Source: Eumeta japonica (Eukaryota > Arthropoda > Insecta > Lepidoptera > Psychidae). Taken from it: a stretch of DNA of 64,000 bases. The notes under the pieces were generated by a model, which saw nothing but the letters and a program-made list of their open reading frames with translations, had not been told where the DNA came from and did not search any database. How positions within the stretch are numbered: position 1 is the stretch's first letter; each line of letters starts with the position of its first letter. Below are positions 38,301 to 49,260 of this stretch, piece after piece. Made by a program: the position numbers and the translations under genes. The stretch covers positions 496,001 through 560,000 of the forward strand of contig BGZK01000014.1 in assembly GCA_005406025.1 (NCBI GenBank), in the 5' to 3' direction.

Positions 38301-39200
38301 TTCACAATATCGTAAGTTATTCAATTACAAAACGCGAAAAAAAAAGAAAAGAAAAAAAAATCAATCTACCTGCTTTAATTAGCGGAGAAGTTCATGTAAT
38401 GGTCAAACGGGCAATCCGATGTCTGTCTGTCCATCCGTCCATTCGTTCTGTCTTCAAAGGGATACATTTTTTGAATAGTACAAGTAACCGGTGTAAAGTG
38501 TCACAGAGTATGTGCCATTACGACTGGTGGCCGAATGAGTAATAAAAAAAAGCAAAACGTAAAAAATGAAGAGGCAATCTTTGTGTGAGGCACTTGTTAT
38601 TCAACGTCTGTCTGTTTTTTGCTTCGCCGTAAATACTTACGAGTACCATGTGATCACAGTGCAAACTCTAAAGTAAATTAACAAACAATAAAAACCGGAC
38701 AACCGTGAGCCGGGTTTACCTCGAGGTGGTACAATGCCACAAAATAGGCGAACCGCGGAATATGCCTGGTTTGAAATTCATTCTTACATAAAAATCTACC
38801 CACAAATTAGGAAAAAGTACTCATTCTGTTACGTCAATTGATAATCAAAGCGTTTTTATATATTAAAAAAAACGGTATCCTTTCCTTTATTAGTATATTT
38901 ATAATAAAAATTCCTCAAAATTTGTTTTGAAATTTGTTTTCACAATTTCTCAATAGCATGGTTTCGTTTTTAGTTTGATTGACTACTTTTTTGACATACT
39001 ACCTATATTATTTGCAGTAAAATAAATTGTTGATAAATATTAAACTAAATTACAACATTTATTAGTTTTATTATTTTTTTAATCACAATTACAATTATGT
39101 GTTACTAAACAAAAAAATGTTTCTATGACAAAAAAACAGAACAAAATGTCATGACAACATAACCAAAAATAATTATAAGTTTGAAATGTAGATGTCACCA
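35301..39200. other. Mostly gene-free AT-rich stretch
   Basis: Apart from the doubtful ORF at 35783 I see no supported gene. The area 37890-38240 has moderately coding-like minus-strand phrases (EQRNQLQRIVDWF near 37970, then ARRLEEQLKQTILEL near 38140) in different frames, possibly element debris. A GTCTGTCTGTCCATCCGTCC block at 38420-38440 marks another dispersed-repeat fragment. Confidence 0.4.
35783..35998 (+). CDS. Possible small secreted Cys-rich protein
   Basis: An ATG at 35783 opens a 71-residue frame. Its first 20 residues (MKLLAYKCLIYFIQLSCGQA) look like a signal peptide with an Ala-X-Ala-like end, and its last part (CCEETCSECGDTAAGACARV) is Cys-rich and GC-rich. The middle is AT-rich and hydrophobic and could instead be an intron remnant. 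No homologue comes to mind, and no TATA box or poly(A) signal is convincingly placed. It may be chance. Confidence 0.25.
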   Translation: MKLLAYKCLIYFIQLSCGQAASPSNFTSLYIIIFCPFLFTTVCCEETCSECGDTAAGACARVGESHSCLSS

Positions 39201-39479
39201 AAATGCTAAATTTTAATTAGTCAATAATTGTAAAACTCAGCTTATATTGTATACCACTTAAGTGTTTATATCGATTCACAATCGAAATCGGCCGATAAAC
39301 GAATTGAATAGCGGCCGAATCTAAGAGCTGGTTCATCTTGCGTTTACATAAGATTCGGCCAATGCCGTAGTTGGATGAAAATAAGTTATTAGTGTGATAC
39401 GGGGCTGGTCTGATGATGGGGCCGGAAGGTGGCCACATGAACACTGAAATAAAATCCCGTAATTCCATTGATTTTACCA

Positions 39480-39990
39480 TAATTTTGCTGACGGATGGGC
39501 CCAGCGTACATGCGTATCGGGCGTCGAAACGACAATGTCAATGCCAGTAACATTAGTTATGCAGATCGCATGGGTTTGCTGAGTCCGTCGGTCACTGGTT
39601 TGAGAAAATTATTGACAACACGTGAAAATTATGTTATACAACATCGCTTAAAACAATTGAAAAAAAAATCTGTGTTTTCTGATCTTCGAAAGTCCACATG
39701 AGCAACCGAAGCAGGTATCGCTTCTTGTATTGAATGCGGTGCCGCTGAAGCGCGCAACACGGTTGAAATACTCGGATCATATTGTTACTGAAAACGAAAA
39801 AACGACTTGGATATTGAACGTGACCGCAGAGCCATGTATGCGCAGGATAACATGCTAGCTCGTTGCACCGTGAAAGTGAAAAAATGTTCTTCGAAGCCTT
39901 TTTTTTTGAGTTCTTATACGAGTGGCTCATGAGCCAGATTCATCCCAAAAACATACACTGCTTTAAAGGTTTAATAGAATTACATCACTA
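39480..39990 (+). pseudogene. Reverse transcriptase remnant of a non-LTR element, YADD changed to YADR
   Basis: The plus strand reads DGPAYMRIGRRNDNVNASNI, SYADRMGLLSPSVTGLRKLL, then, through frame changes, CIECGAAEARNTVEILGSYC, KNDLDIERDRRAMYAQDNML and a fragment like SFYTSGSWA...TYTALK. This is the palm and thumb of a non-LTR reverse transcriptase of the kind with YADDxxLLSPSxxGLRxLL and DRDIERERRAL phrases. The second catalytic Asp is Arg (CGC at 39567-39569), and there is a stop after LRKST. The fragment lacks endonuclease and 5' parts. Confidence 0.75.
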
Positions 39991-40790
39991 AAGCCTTGCT
40001 TGGGCTCCCGCGCTTTTGTAGCGCATCAGGCATGTTCACTGATAGCGATATGGGTGACTTGTACAATTATGAGAAAAAAAGCCCGCTTTGAGATCGTTGA
40101 GGGTGCGGGCGTGCGCGAACGGTACCATGAGAATTATTTATGTGGGACTGCTTCGTCTTCGGTCCGTTCATCGCTCTACACATCCAGAAGCGTGTGGACC
40201 GATGATACGAGACCTTTGTTTTATTTATTTTTAATATCTTTGTAATTACTTGGATTACTTAGGGAACATACCCATGCGTCGTGACCCGTAATATATGTTC
40301 CTTTACATAGCCTATAAAATAATTACTAACCGCTAATACATTTCAGTTCGATAAAAAATATTTAATTATATGATTTATTTATTAAAATTGATCAAGAGAA
40401 AAAGCATGACAAATAGATACGTATGTACTATCTATTGTCACTATGTTCTAAAAATTTGTCGCGATTTTTATTCACAATTGGAATTTTTATACTAAGGCTA
40501 TCTACCGCCTATGAAAATTATGCGACAACCTTTTAGATCACATAACGACATAACTATAGTGATTATATTGAAAATATCTGTTTACCATAAAGTATCAGTT
40601 GAAGTAACATTGAAAGTATCTGTTACATACTTTGCTGATGACTCTTCTATGGAGCGGCCATTTTCAAACTTTTTTGGGATTTTGAAGTTTACGAAAATTA
40701 TCGTTTTTTTTTCGTGTATATTATAAAAGTTTACTTTTAAAATATTTTAAAACATATCAGCTGAATTAAAGGAATCATTTTTTTTTAATA
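39991..40790. other. Stretch without a supported gene
   Basis: A GC-richer patch at 40020-40220 gives short frames without recognisable content. Confidence 0.4.
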
Positions 40791-40794
40791 CGCA

Positions 40795-40866
40795 ACAAAA
40801 ATATATTAAGTGGTGCTACGGAACTGTCCGTGAATGAGTCCGACTCGCACCTGGCCGGCTTTCATT
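40795..40866 (-). mobile_element. End of a CGGCCAAGTGCGAGTCGG-family element
   Basis: Read on the minus strand: AAAGCCGGCCAGGTGCGAGTCGGACTCA followed by GTTCCGTAGCACCAC. It matches the ends at 16649 and 52219. The opposite end is not found nearby, so the element is partial. It lies about 170 bases upstream of the inhibitor gene's TATA box. Confidence 0.6.
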
Positions 40867-41018
40867 GCTATCGTATACGAATAGATACTACGTCTCGTCT
40901 CTCATTTAGAATTGAACCGACACTTAAGTAAGGAAAATCATAAGCTGCATGTTTTATCTCGCCTACTGATGACGAATCGTTTAAAATAGCCCTGTTTATG
41001 ATGGACGCCTCTCGAACA

Positions 41019-41056
41019 TATATAAAGGCACGTTTTAGCAATCGTTATGCCAGTCG
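41019..41056 (+). promoter_or_regulatory. Core promoter of the protease-inhibitor gene
   Basis: TATATAAAGG at 41019-41028 is a strong TATA box. A CAGT at 41051-41054 lies 30 bases on and fits an arthropod initiator; a TCAGT at 41062-41066 is a second choice. The leader to the ATG would be about 40 bases. Confidence 0.65.
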
Positions 41057-41091
41057 CTAGTTCAGTACCGTGCGCGAGAGACTCTGTGGCC

Positions 41092-42787
41092 ATGAATTCC
41101 TTCACTCTAGTCTTCCTCGCCGTTGTCGGGTTGGCCGCCGCCGACACCGTTCTCTACCCCAGGGGCTGCATATACATTATGGGGAAATGTAAGTACATAT
41201 CCCATGCTTTAGTGCTATCGTAAACTTTCTGTGTTGCGTTAAATATTGTTGATTCTTAATTAGCCTTTCAGCGTTTGAGCGATCAAAATGATTCTTGTGA
41301 TTAAATTTTTCGTTCAAATTTTCGTTTTTATTTTTGAGCCATTGTCCAAGATATAAATTTTGAAGAGAAAGATTTACAACTGAAAATAAAAATGAAGTCC
41401 TACGTTTTGACGGATTCTATAGTCGTTATTTTAGAATTTTTTTATATTATCTTCTACGTAAATCTATATTCTTTAGGAGAAATGCTTAAACTACGGTTCG
41501 AGCACTTCCAATATATTTGATTAATTATGTAATATGATTGTACTATTGTTGTTTTTTAAGTTATTAGGAAAACTACTGAGGATATCTTCCTACAATGTGT
41601 ATTGACAATATTCGAGGCGGACTGAATAACGTTTTCATAGCGGTACGTATATAGCAAGCGGTTTAAGTTAAAAACTCAATTCTCCCTGGATATGTGTTTA
41701 AAAACCGTCTGGTTTGTGGCGACTTAGTGGTTAAGAGCGATTTACCAACCAGAAAACATCGCGTTCGTGGTGGACCACGAATTTATTATTGGATGAGTTT
41801 TTAATTCAAGTCAAATTACACTTTAAGCTGCCAGTCACGGGTTTTGACGTCGCATCGCTCGCGACGGCCGTCAACGGCCCCGAGCTCTCATCGTGCCGGT
41901 GTGGAAGTGCAAGATTCTCGATCTGATGTAAAAATGTTATGGGGATGTATGTTTTAAGTGTGGAGAAAATGAGACCAGACATGCCACGACCCTTGGTTTG
42001 AAGGCGGCTGTCTCGACCTCTGCGCCGCCATCGCTCTTGATTCTGTTGGAGACATCATACGTCATAAGATTTTTGATGTATTTTTAATTTCGCAAAATGG
42101 AGTTTTATCGAAAAGGACCGTCATTAGTTCAATAAATTATTTTTAATGACCAATTTAGGTCATTTATGTTTATTCATTCTCCTTAAAAGAGACAATTTTT
42201 AACTGAATCAAAAATATGCATTAAGTACCCTATTACGTGTCTCGTTAATTAATCAACTTTTTTACTAAATTGAAGTTGTCTTTTTTTCTAGTTAGTTTTT
42301 TTTTATGTTTGTTTTTGTTCTAGTTGCATCGGTAGTTGCATTTTTGAATCTTAAGAGACGATTTTTTCATTCTAGACGAAAAAAATAAGTATAATTATTC
42401 GAAAATCGAACAAAAAGTAAACTTTTGAACCGAGTAAAACCGGAATAAAATTTTAGAAAACAACTCGACGGTTGGACGAAAAAGGGAAATCGCTTTTGTA
42501 CATCGAAACAAACCGACGTATTTATTTAACTCTAAGCATAAAAAGAAAACGGAGAATTAACACTCATAAATAACGTAACAGGTTTCAGGGAGTGTGAAGA
42601 GGGTACCCACGCCTACAGCACGGGGTGCGGGCCGCGCACGCCCGAAGCCACATGCGACAACCCCGAGCCGCAGCCGGAGCCCGGGGCGCTGTGCGACTAC
42701 TCGGCCTGCTACTGCGACGCGCCCACCGTCCGCGACGGCGCCTCGGGCAAGTGCGTGCCCCCACACCACTGCCCTAAAAAGGAATAA
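41092..42787 (+). CDS. Secreted TIL-type (Ascaris-type) protease inhibitor, two exons
   Basis: Exon 1 is 41092-41188 and ends at a GTAAGT donor; exon 2 is 42582-42787. The join is in phase 1 and gives 100 residues. Residues 1-17 are a signal peptide (MNSFTLVFLAVVGLAAA). The mature part has ten cysteines at 26, 33, 37, 48, 57, 70, 75, 77, 90 and 96, ending CVPPHHCPKKE, the usual close of a trypsin-inhibitor-like Cys-rich domain. Cys37-Cys96 spans a TIL domain with only eight of the ten canonical cysteines; the missing two fit loss of one disulphide. Cys26 and Cys33 are extra and N-terminal. The likely reactive loop is between Cys57 and Cys75 (Pro-rich, then ALCDYSAC). Such proteins block serine or microbial proteases in haemolymph, cuticle or silk; the target here is unknown. 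The GC-rich exon 2 contrasts with its flanks. The 1393-bp intron holds a SINE. Confidence 0.85.
41712..41890 (+). mobile_element. tRNA-derived SINE, copy 2, inside the inhibitor intron
   Basis: GTGGCGACTTAGTGGTTAAGAGCG gives an A-box-like head, and GACGTCGCATCGCTCGCGACG with CCGTCAACGGCCCCGAGCTC is the tail block seen in the other copies. It lies in the intron in the same orientation as the gene. Confidence 0.6.
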
Positions 42788-42788
42788 A
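42783..42788 (+). terminator. Poly(A) signal overlapping the stop codon
   Basis: The last codons GAA TAA run into A, creating AATAAA at 42783-42788. The 3' untranslated region would be only about 15-30 bases. Confidence 0.65.
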
Positions 42789-43616
42789 GAGACATTGCCC
42801 TTTAGGAAACTTTCGTTTTACTTGTTCTAATTATTAATAGTAGCTATTTATCGTGTTCATAAAGAACACAAAAATGATTGCAGTGAATGGTACATAACAC
42901 AATAAAGTCGATGGCAGTAAGACAATAAACACAAAGATCGCTAGTAACATTTGTGTAGTTGTGTAGAATCGAGTTTAGCTTTAGACATACATCGTACAAA
43001 AATAGAGAGATACTCGAGGGCGAGTAAACGATATACATGTGTTTTGTGGAAATCAGTGAAAGACATTAATTTATAAAAGGTCTGCACCCACACCAATTAC
43101 GTAACCATTTGAATTTTCCAATTCCGTAATATGTTTGCGCCGAAGCGGAGATCTATTTGAAGAAACGAAACCAAACAAGTGTTTAGTGGAGTGAATACGA
43201 AAATATGTTATTTCGTAATTTTTGCCTTTCGATAACTTTAGAAATATATTATTAGTGTACTATAGGATACACTTTTGAGCAAAAAAAATGATAGGGTCCG
43301 ACATTCGAGTCGAGAGCGGGACCGGACTTAGGTCCGATTGTGGAACCAGATCTGAAGTCCAGGATAAATCGGATCTTATAATTGGCAAGGGAAGATATAG
43401 AAAAAAATCCAAAAGTGCACGCCTCACCGCGGTCATTAACTTCTAAAATAAAAAATTTCAATAGAGTTTTTGATAATGAAATTTCAAAAAAAGATTTATC
43501 AAATTCAAATTTCGCGCCATTTCGTGAGATATTTATAATGGCGCATGCGCTGATCTCAACTTTTCACATATGGCTTAAGGCTAATTTTCATTTGTATACA
43601 AATATAGATATACAAA

Positions 43617-43651
43617 CACCACCTCAACGCTCCGCTTGTGAGGCGTGCAAT
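43617..43651 (+). repeat. 35-bp direct repeat, copy 1
   Basis: Starts CACCACCTCAACGCTCCGCT and ends GCGTGCAAT; identical to 44034-44068 except one base. Confidence 0.9.
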
Positions 43652-44033
43652 ACACAGTCGTTTTTTAGTTTTTTGTAAATTATAATTAAACCACAGTACT
43701 TAGAACGCAAATATTAACTAGGAATCAGCACAGGGTATAACTTTATATAATAAAAAAAAAAAATATTCCGGCAAGATAAATTTTTCGATCAATTTCTCTG
43801 CCACATACATGGATCCATAAACACAGACTGACGGACATCCAACAGTGATCGATTTTAATGTTATTATTTACTGTATAAAACAAAATAATTATTTATAAAA
43901 TATATCATATGTGCCAGACAGATTATTTAACTTGATATTAGTGCACTCATCTAACCCTGTAAGTGTTATATTAGTAAAAAAAAAGTCATTTAAGTTTCTA
44001 AAGACTGGGTTTTTTGACATGTCGAGAGTAGAG

Positions 44034-44068
44034 CACCACCTCAACGCTCCGCTTGTGAGGCGCGCAAT
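44034..44068 (+). repeat. 35-bp direct repeat, copy 2
   Basis: 34 of 35 bases equal to 43617-43651. The flanks do not match, so the repeat unit is exactly this short block. Confidence 0.9.
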
Positions 44069-45110
44069 TGACGTGTCCGTTCATTATCATTACTGCAGAG
44101 TGCGTAAGGAAATATTCGTATACTTTGTGTGTAATACGTATTTGTACATAAATAAGAAATATTGTACGCTACTTCCTTATACGTGCAAACGGGCAACGAT
44201 AATTACAGTGTGTTTATTGGACAAAGTTTATCGTGTTTCTGGTAAATAACTCGCTGTAAATACGTTACGACGATAACGTGGCTACAAGAGGTCATACTGT
44301 CGACCGACACTAGGTCGATGCTGAGGGTCGCCGATGCGCTGAGATAAGAAGGAAACGCATTGACAGCCCCCGATATTTTTGTAATAAGTTAGTTGAATGA
44401 AAAATACATGCATTTTTCTTAAAAACAGTCTCCATTGGTACTTCTCAGCGTTCAGTTAAAAGATAGACTTGAACGACTTCGTCAAATAGAGTTTCATACT
44501 ACTTCTATGCAGATCAAAAAAAAATCTACTTTCGGATTCTCAAAAGTCATTTTTTCTATTAGTTTTGAATATTTAAAAAGGTGTGTTAGTCTAACAATGA
44601 TATGAGTAGCTGTTAAATTTAGTAATGTTTAAAATATTCGATAAGTTGCGGGAATCAACTCCGATGAAATTATCACTGATACGTGGCAAGAACCGGTCTT
44701 AAATGTATTTTAAATTATTTGAAATAAATTTAGTACGCATAGCATGTGATAAATAAGGTGTTTAGTGAAAACAAAGAATACCTGGATGACAGTTTCACAC
44801 TTTTTTTGAATATGAAGCAATTTTAATTTTCTAATCTTGATAATGATGTTGTAGATTAACAATTGAACGTAAAATAAAATAGACGCTTAAAAGTAAAAAT
44901 ATTGAAATCCTTTTATTAAAATAGTTATTACCTATTTACAAAATATAAGAACTGTAAGCCGTTATTTGGATAATTAAAATGACTAAAATCTTTAATTGAA
45001 TTTGTCAATTAAAAATTATATCATTTACTAACAGATTTGAATGTTCAGAACCTGCACATGCACATCCCCAAAATTTTGACCCAATAAATTTTGATGTGTG
45101 ACTATACGTG

Positions 45111-45133
45111 GCGTGTGTGTGTGCGCGCGCGCG
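45111..45133. repeat. GT/GC microsatellite
   Basis: (GT)n passing into (GC)n. Confidence 0.85.
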
Positions 45134-46179
45134 TTCATGTTGTGTATGTTAAGAGTGTTGTAAAAATTCTATGCATGCCTATATACGATTCATATAAACA
45201 AGTTTATTACAATAAAAAATATTGTTGAAAAATATGAGCGATCTTCAAAATAATGGAAAACTTGGCAACACTTAAGTTAACGTTATTTTTACCCGACTGC
45301 CGAAGAAAGGAGGGCGATGTTTTTCGAGAGTATGTATGCACGTGTGTACGAATGTCCATTTCTTTGGCATGCTCTACAGCCTGAACGGCTTGACGGATTT
45401 TGACATGCGAGGTGTCATTTGATTCGTCATGATTGTGTGAGTAAAACTAGGTATATAAAAATGTGTGAAAAATAAAAATTGCGGATTTTTGGTGCCAAAA
45501 ATTGTGAATGCTAGTAGCGCACCCACGACTAATTCTACGAGTAATTCTACGAGTAATTGAGCTTGTGATATTCTAATCTGATTCATCAGAATAGGAAATT
45601 TTTATTTAGTACCTACCTATCTAAGAACCTGAGTACCTACTACTAACTAAAAAGTTTCTATCGAATAAACAAAATTTAACCATAAAAAAATTGTGGACAC
45701 TCTAATTTGTGCTATATAAATAAATTTTCATTTCATTTCAAAGTCGCCTTCGTCATGTCGCCTCCGGCTTCGCAATAATAGGATAACTAAAAAGCTTGAA
45801 ACAAACTTTATTACTAAGAAAACAAAAGACCCGACTGCAAAGTAAAAACGTAGCTGAAAAGCAAAAAACAAGCTCTACATATCTTTTGTGACTTTCTTTT
45901 AGCTTTAGCTACTTACTGTTTTACTTTTTCTTCTTTAGCTCTTTGTAGGTACGCACCCCCTTTCCCCCTTGGCGACTTGTAGGGTGTAATTTTAATATCT
46001 ATTTCATTCATCACACCATATTACTAACAATTTTACTGTTGTGTGCCTCATAAATACAAATGATAAATTTGTAAAGTATTACATAACTATGTGAATAAAT
46101 ATTACTAGAACGTTGGAAAAAGTATTATTAGCGGGAACAAGCTATGGGAACATTTAGATATCTTGTAAACACCACCATT

Positions 46180-46655
46180 CGTTTGGCATTATTTATTATG
46201 AGTTTTCACCACCGGGCAGTACCATCTATTCGGATCTTTACTACCAATAGCTACTGAGACTCAAGTAAAAAGTAAAGAAAAAACGGCTGAAATTGATCAA
46301 CAGTAAGGGTGTGATTTTTTCACCACGATAACGTCAGACCACACACACGTTTAGCCAGTCAGCAATTAATGAGAGTTTAGTTGGGAAGTGTTAATGCATC
46401 CACCATATATCCCTGATCTTGGACTCACAGATTTTTACCTGTTTCAGTCTCTTCAGAATCCTTAGATATTGTTAGATAAAAATAAAGAGAGGACTGTCAA
46501 AACTACTTATCGCAGTTTTTTGATAAGAAGTTTCAACATTTCGACAACATTGAGATTATGTCATTCCCTACAAAATGGCAACAATTTGTTGAACAAAACG
46601 GTATACGTATATCTAATACCTTTAAACGAGCAATTTTTGTATACATATAATTAGA
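46180..46655 (+). pseudogene. Second mariner transposase remnant
   Basis: Across several frames the plus strand reads YYEFSPPGSTIYSDLYY, LLRLK, LKLINSKGV, FFHHDNVRPHTRLASQQLM, a run like LMHPPYIPDLGLTDFYLFQS, then EDCQNYLSQFFDKKFQHF and FPTKWQQFVEQNG. These match, in order, the region from IxYExLPxGxTINSDLY to KWQKVVEQNG of mariner transposases. Both visible catalytic Asp codons (HHDN and PDLG) remain, but stops and frameshifts make it dead. It is a different lineage from the copy at 26938. Confidence 0.75.
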
Positions 46656-47429
46656 ATCTCAGAAACGGCTCCCACTGTTTCCATGAAATTTAGTATGCAG
46701 AATGTTTCGGGGGCGATAAATCGATTTAGCTAGGTTTCACTTTCAGAAAATCTCGTTATATCCGTGTTTTCAGGCAATGAATTAAAATACGAAAGTAAAT
46801 TTAGAGACTATCGACAAGATTATAATAGCACAGACGGGAAATCGGGCGGTCCCGAATCTAAAAGACCCCGGCTTGATTACACATAATTAATTTTTTCAAG
46901 TTTTTAGTTTTTTTTTCAAGTTTCTTCTCTTGTTAGGAAACATCAAGTTTCTTCTTTTATGAAAAAAGAAGTTTCTTTTTTGTGGGAAAAACTATTATTG
47001 GCAGTAACTAACTGCTTTACCAATACAGCAACAATAAAGTTACTTGACAATAGATGGCGTTGTTAAGCAACATTAAGCCAATAAATGTTTGGTTTGAGGT
47101 TAGCCCAAGAAAAAGTCTATGAAAAAAACGCGGTAATTCAAAAAATATTATTTATATTTCATTAGTGTGAAATTCGTATTTAAATATATTTTTTAAAAAA
47201 TACGATTTCCCAAAGAAAAAAATACCAAGCAAAGCTCGGTCATCCAAGTACTTTTATTAAATGTCAATAAAATATGATGATAAATTATCTAGAATCTGTA
47301 CATAAAATTGGCCTTTTTTGTGCAATCTATTATATTTAAGGGTATAAATATTAGAATCAATTCAAGTATTTTAAATTGAATGGTTGTCAAACAACATAAG
47401 TGCAACTACTATGTGTGGTTTAAAAAAAT

Positions 47430-47515
47430 AAATTTCATGTAAATCGGTCGAGCAGTTTTTGTGAGATGCTCGAAGAAACAATCAAAGAAACAGACAAAAA
47501 TTTTAAAATAATTGT
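47430..47515 (+). mobile_element. Worn dispersed tail
   Basis: AAATTTCATGTAAATCGGTCGAGCAGTTTTTGTGAGATGC resembles the TTTCATNAAAATCCGTTCAGTAGTTTTTGCGTGA phrase of 1455-1480. Confidence 0.4.
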
Positions 47516-47526
47516 TTAGGATGGAG

Positions 47527-47551
47527 ATTATATATATATATATATATATAC
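47527..47551. repeat. TA microsatellite
   Basis: Pure (TA)n of about 12 units. Confidence 0.9.
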
Positions 47552-48122
47552 ATAATATACTTTAAAATATCTTCTAAATATATATACACCTTGGATACAT
47601 TTTCATTACAATTTTACTTTGTTGTTTTTAATTGACAACAAAACACGAATTGCGTCCAAAAAATGATTATATTCAACTAAAAAATTTACCCTAAGAGCTA
47701 TCCAGTGCTGTATTAGTGAAAGTGCGCAGCACCACGTATTGAAAAATTTACAAACGAATTTTCATTATGATCTTGATCTATTTACCAATTGCACGCCCCC
47801 GTTATTATCTCGATGCAAATTTATGTGGTAATACAAACACTCGTCACGTAAATTGTAATAGAATACAAGGGAAAACCATCAAATGTTCCAAGTTTCTCCG
47901 AACACACCCTTCCTATTCGCGGCGCCAGCTTTTTCATGTTCCGCTGATCGTGATTTTCACGCCTTGGAATATGTTTTCAGGCCTTTGTATGAAATATTCG
48001 TGTGTTCAGTGAAATGCGGCTTCATGGGGCGGCGTCGATAACTCATCCGTCGACATTAAGGCCGCGGGCTTCAGGCGCGGGACGTGTCAACTCTGAAAAA
48101 CATAAGCGACGTTCCTTGGCTC

Positions 48123-48155
48123 TATAAAAGGAAATTTCGGTTTAGTTTTCTGTCT
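48123..48155 (+). promoter_or_regulatory. Isolated strong TATA box without an attached gene
   Basis: TATAAAAGG at 48123-48131 is followed by a TTCTGTCTG block near 48148, at promoter spacing, after a GC-richer 47930-48120. I find no good ORF downstream before 49 kb, so the gene, if any, may start with a non-coding exon. Confidence 0.3.
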
Positions 48156-48671
48156 GTTTTCCTTCGGTTCGATAATTACATTTTACGTATGATGTTATAT
48201 TCGTAAAGACTTTCACGTCACTAAAATAACACAAGTCGTTGATTTTGAACTTTACTTAGTACTTGTCCCAAATCGATTTTAATGCATATTTAAAGTAAGA
48301 TGGAACAGTCCATAAGTCATCTTGTAGTTCATCCTTTGCACAAGCGTTTGTTCATCTCTTGCGAGGTAGAGAAAGAAATCAATTATATTTTCTTTTGACG
48401 TGATAACGTCTTATAAATCGATGAACGCCGGCTGCACGTACGAAAAAGCATGACTCATCGTCGCGTTCCGCCTGAGCCGAGCGTGCGAGCGAGAGCGCAG
48501 AACAATAGAGAGGCACGATCGGCCTGTGTTCGGCTTGTGACGCATCTATCTCTTTACTGTATAATTTAAGTAGAAAAATATTTGAATTAACAAGTGCAAA
48601 TAAATATCGAAAACATTGTCATTTTATTGACTTCTTTGTATTATACAAAATAATGATAACTGAATGCTAAT

Positions 48672-48692
48672 AATTCAATTCAATTCAATTCA
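48672..48692. repeat. AATTC pentanucleotide repeat
   Basis: Four AATTC units followed by ATAAAATAATACAA; comparable in style to the LINE tail at 20541, but no LINE coding trace follows. Confidence 0.7.
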
Positions 48693-48949
48693 TAAAATAA
48701 TACAATTTTTCATCAATGTTTTCTTATGTTATTATCACGTAAAATTATCGTCCGTAAACCGACTTTACAGGCAACCATTTTTTTTTTCGTTTCATAGCTA
48801 TAGTAGTATCAATTGTCTGTGATACTGACATTCGCTTAGTTGGCTTTGCTTAGTCAGTATCATTCGGAGATCCAAAAATTCGTAACTGATAAGGATCACA
48901 AATGCAGTGGGTACGTTTCACTATATATCCTGCCTAGGAGAAATTCATA

Positions 48950-49260
48950 TGAAAAGACCTGAAGACGCGTGTTCGGCATCACCTTGAACAGATCCGTCAG
49001 TTTTGGTAACCCTTCGTGAATCGTCGGCACAACCGCCGGTCTGCGTTTCAAATTTTATGCAATGTGCAGTATAGTTCGGGGTCGCTTTCGAACGTCGACA
49101 GTTGAAACGTCTGTTCTCGAATCTCAAAGATGCGTTTCACTACTGCATCTTGTATGCACTCATTTCTTTAGTCGGTTAGCTACACCCGTGGACAGGTCGC
49201 GATCACAGGAGACAGCGGGCAAGCAGATTCTGCGAGGCCGGCCATTTCTACAATTTATGT
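48950..49260 (-). pseudogene. Unrecognised ORF family, decayed copy 2
   Basis: Minus-strand pieces match the ORF at 31429-32005: ECIQDAVVKRIFEIREQTFQ against MCIQDAVVRRLFQLKELK, then FESDPELYCTLHKI against FKSDPEFRSSHIKV, then an EGLPKLTDLFKVMPNTRLQ phrase in another frame. Several stops and shifts are present. The upstream flank also matches (GAGTGCGAATT leader, a TTTATAAAA box at 49384-49376, and GTGGGTAATTAYATAATG near 49430), so promoter and ORF were duplicated together. Confidence 0.6.

Larger units (their letters stand above)
42810..46175. other. Stretch without a supported gene
   Basis: It holds a pair of 35-bp direct repeats (43617, 44034), a GT/GC microsatellite (45111-45133) and a 12-bp tandem (TAATTCTACGAG, about 45532-45558). 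Frames near 43382-43678 and 43911-44249 lack recognisable content. Confidence 0.45.

Noticed and set aside
42557..42830. Pro/Arg- and Val/Gly-rich frames over inhibitor exon 2
   Set aside because: They are off-frame readings of a GC-rich exon; only the Cys-rich frame joins exon 1 in phase and ends in a TIL-type CVPPHHC.
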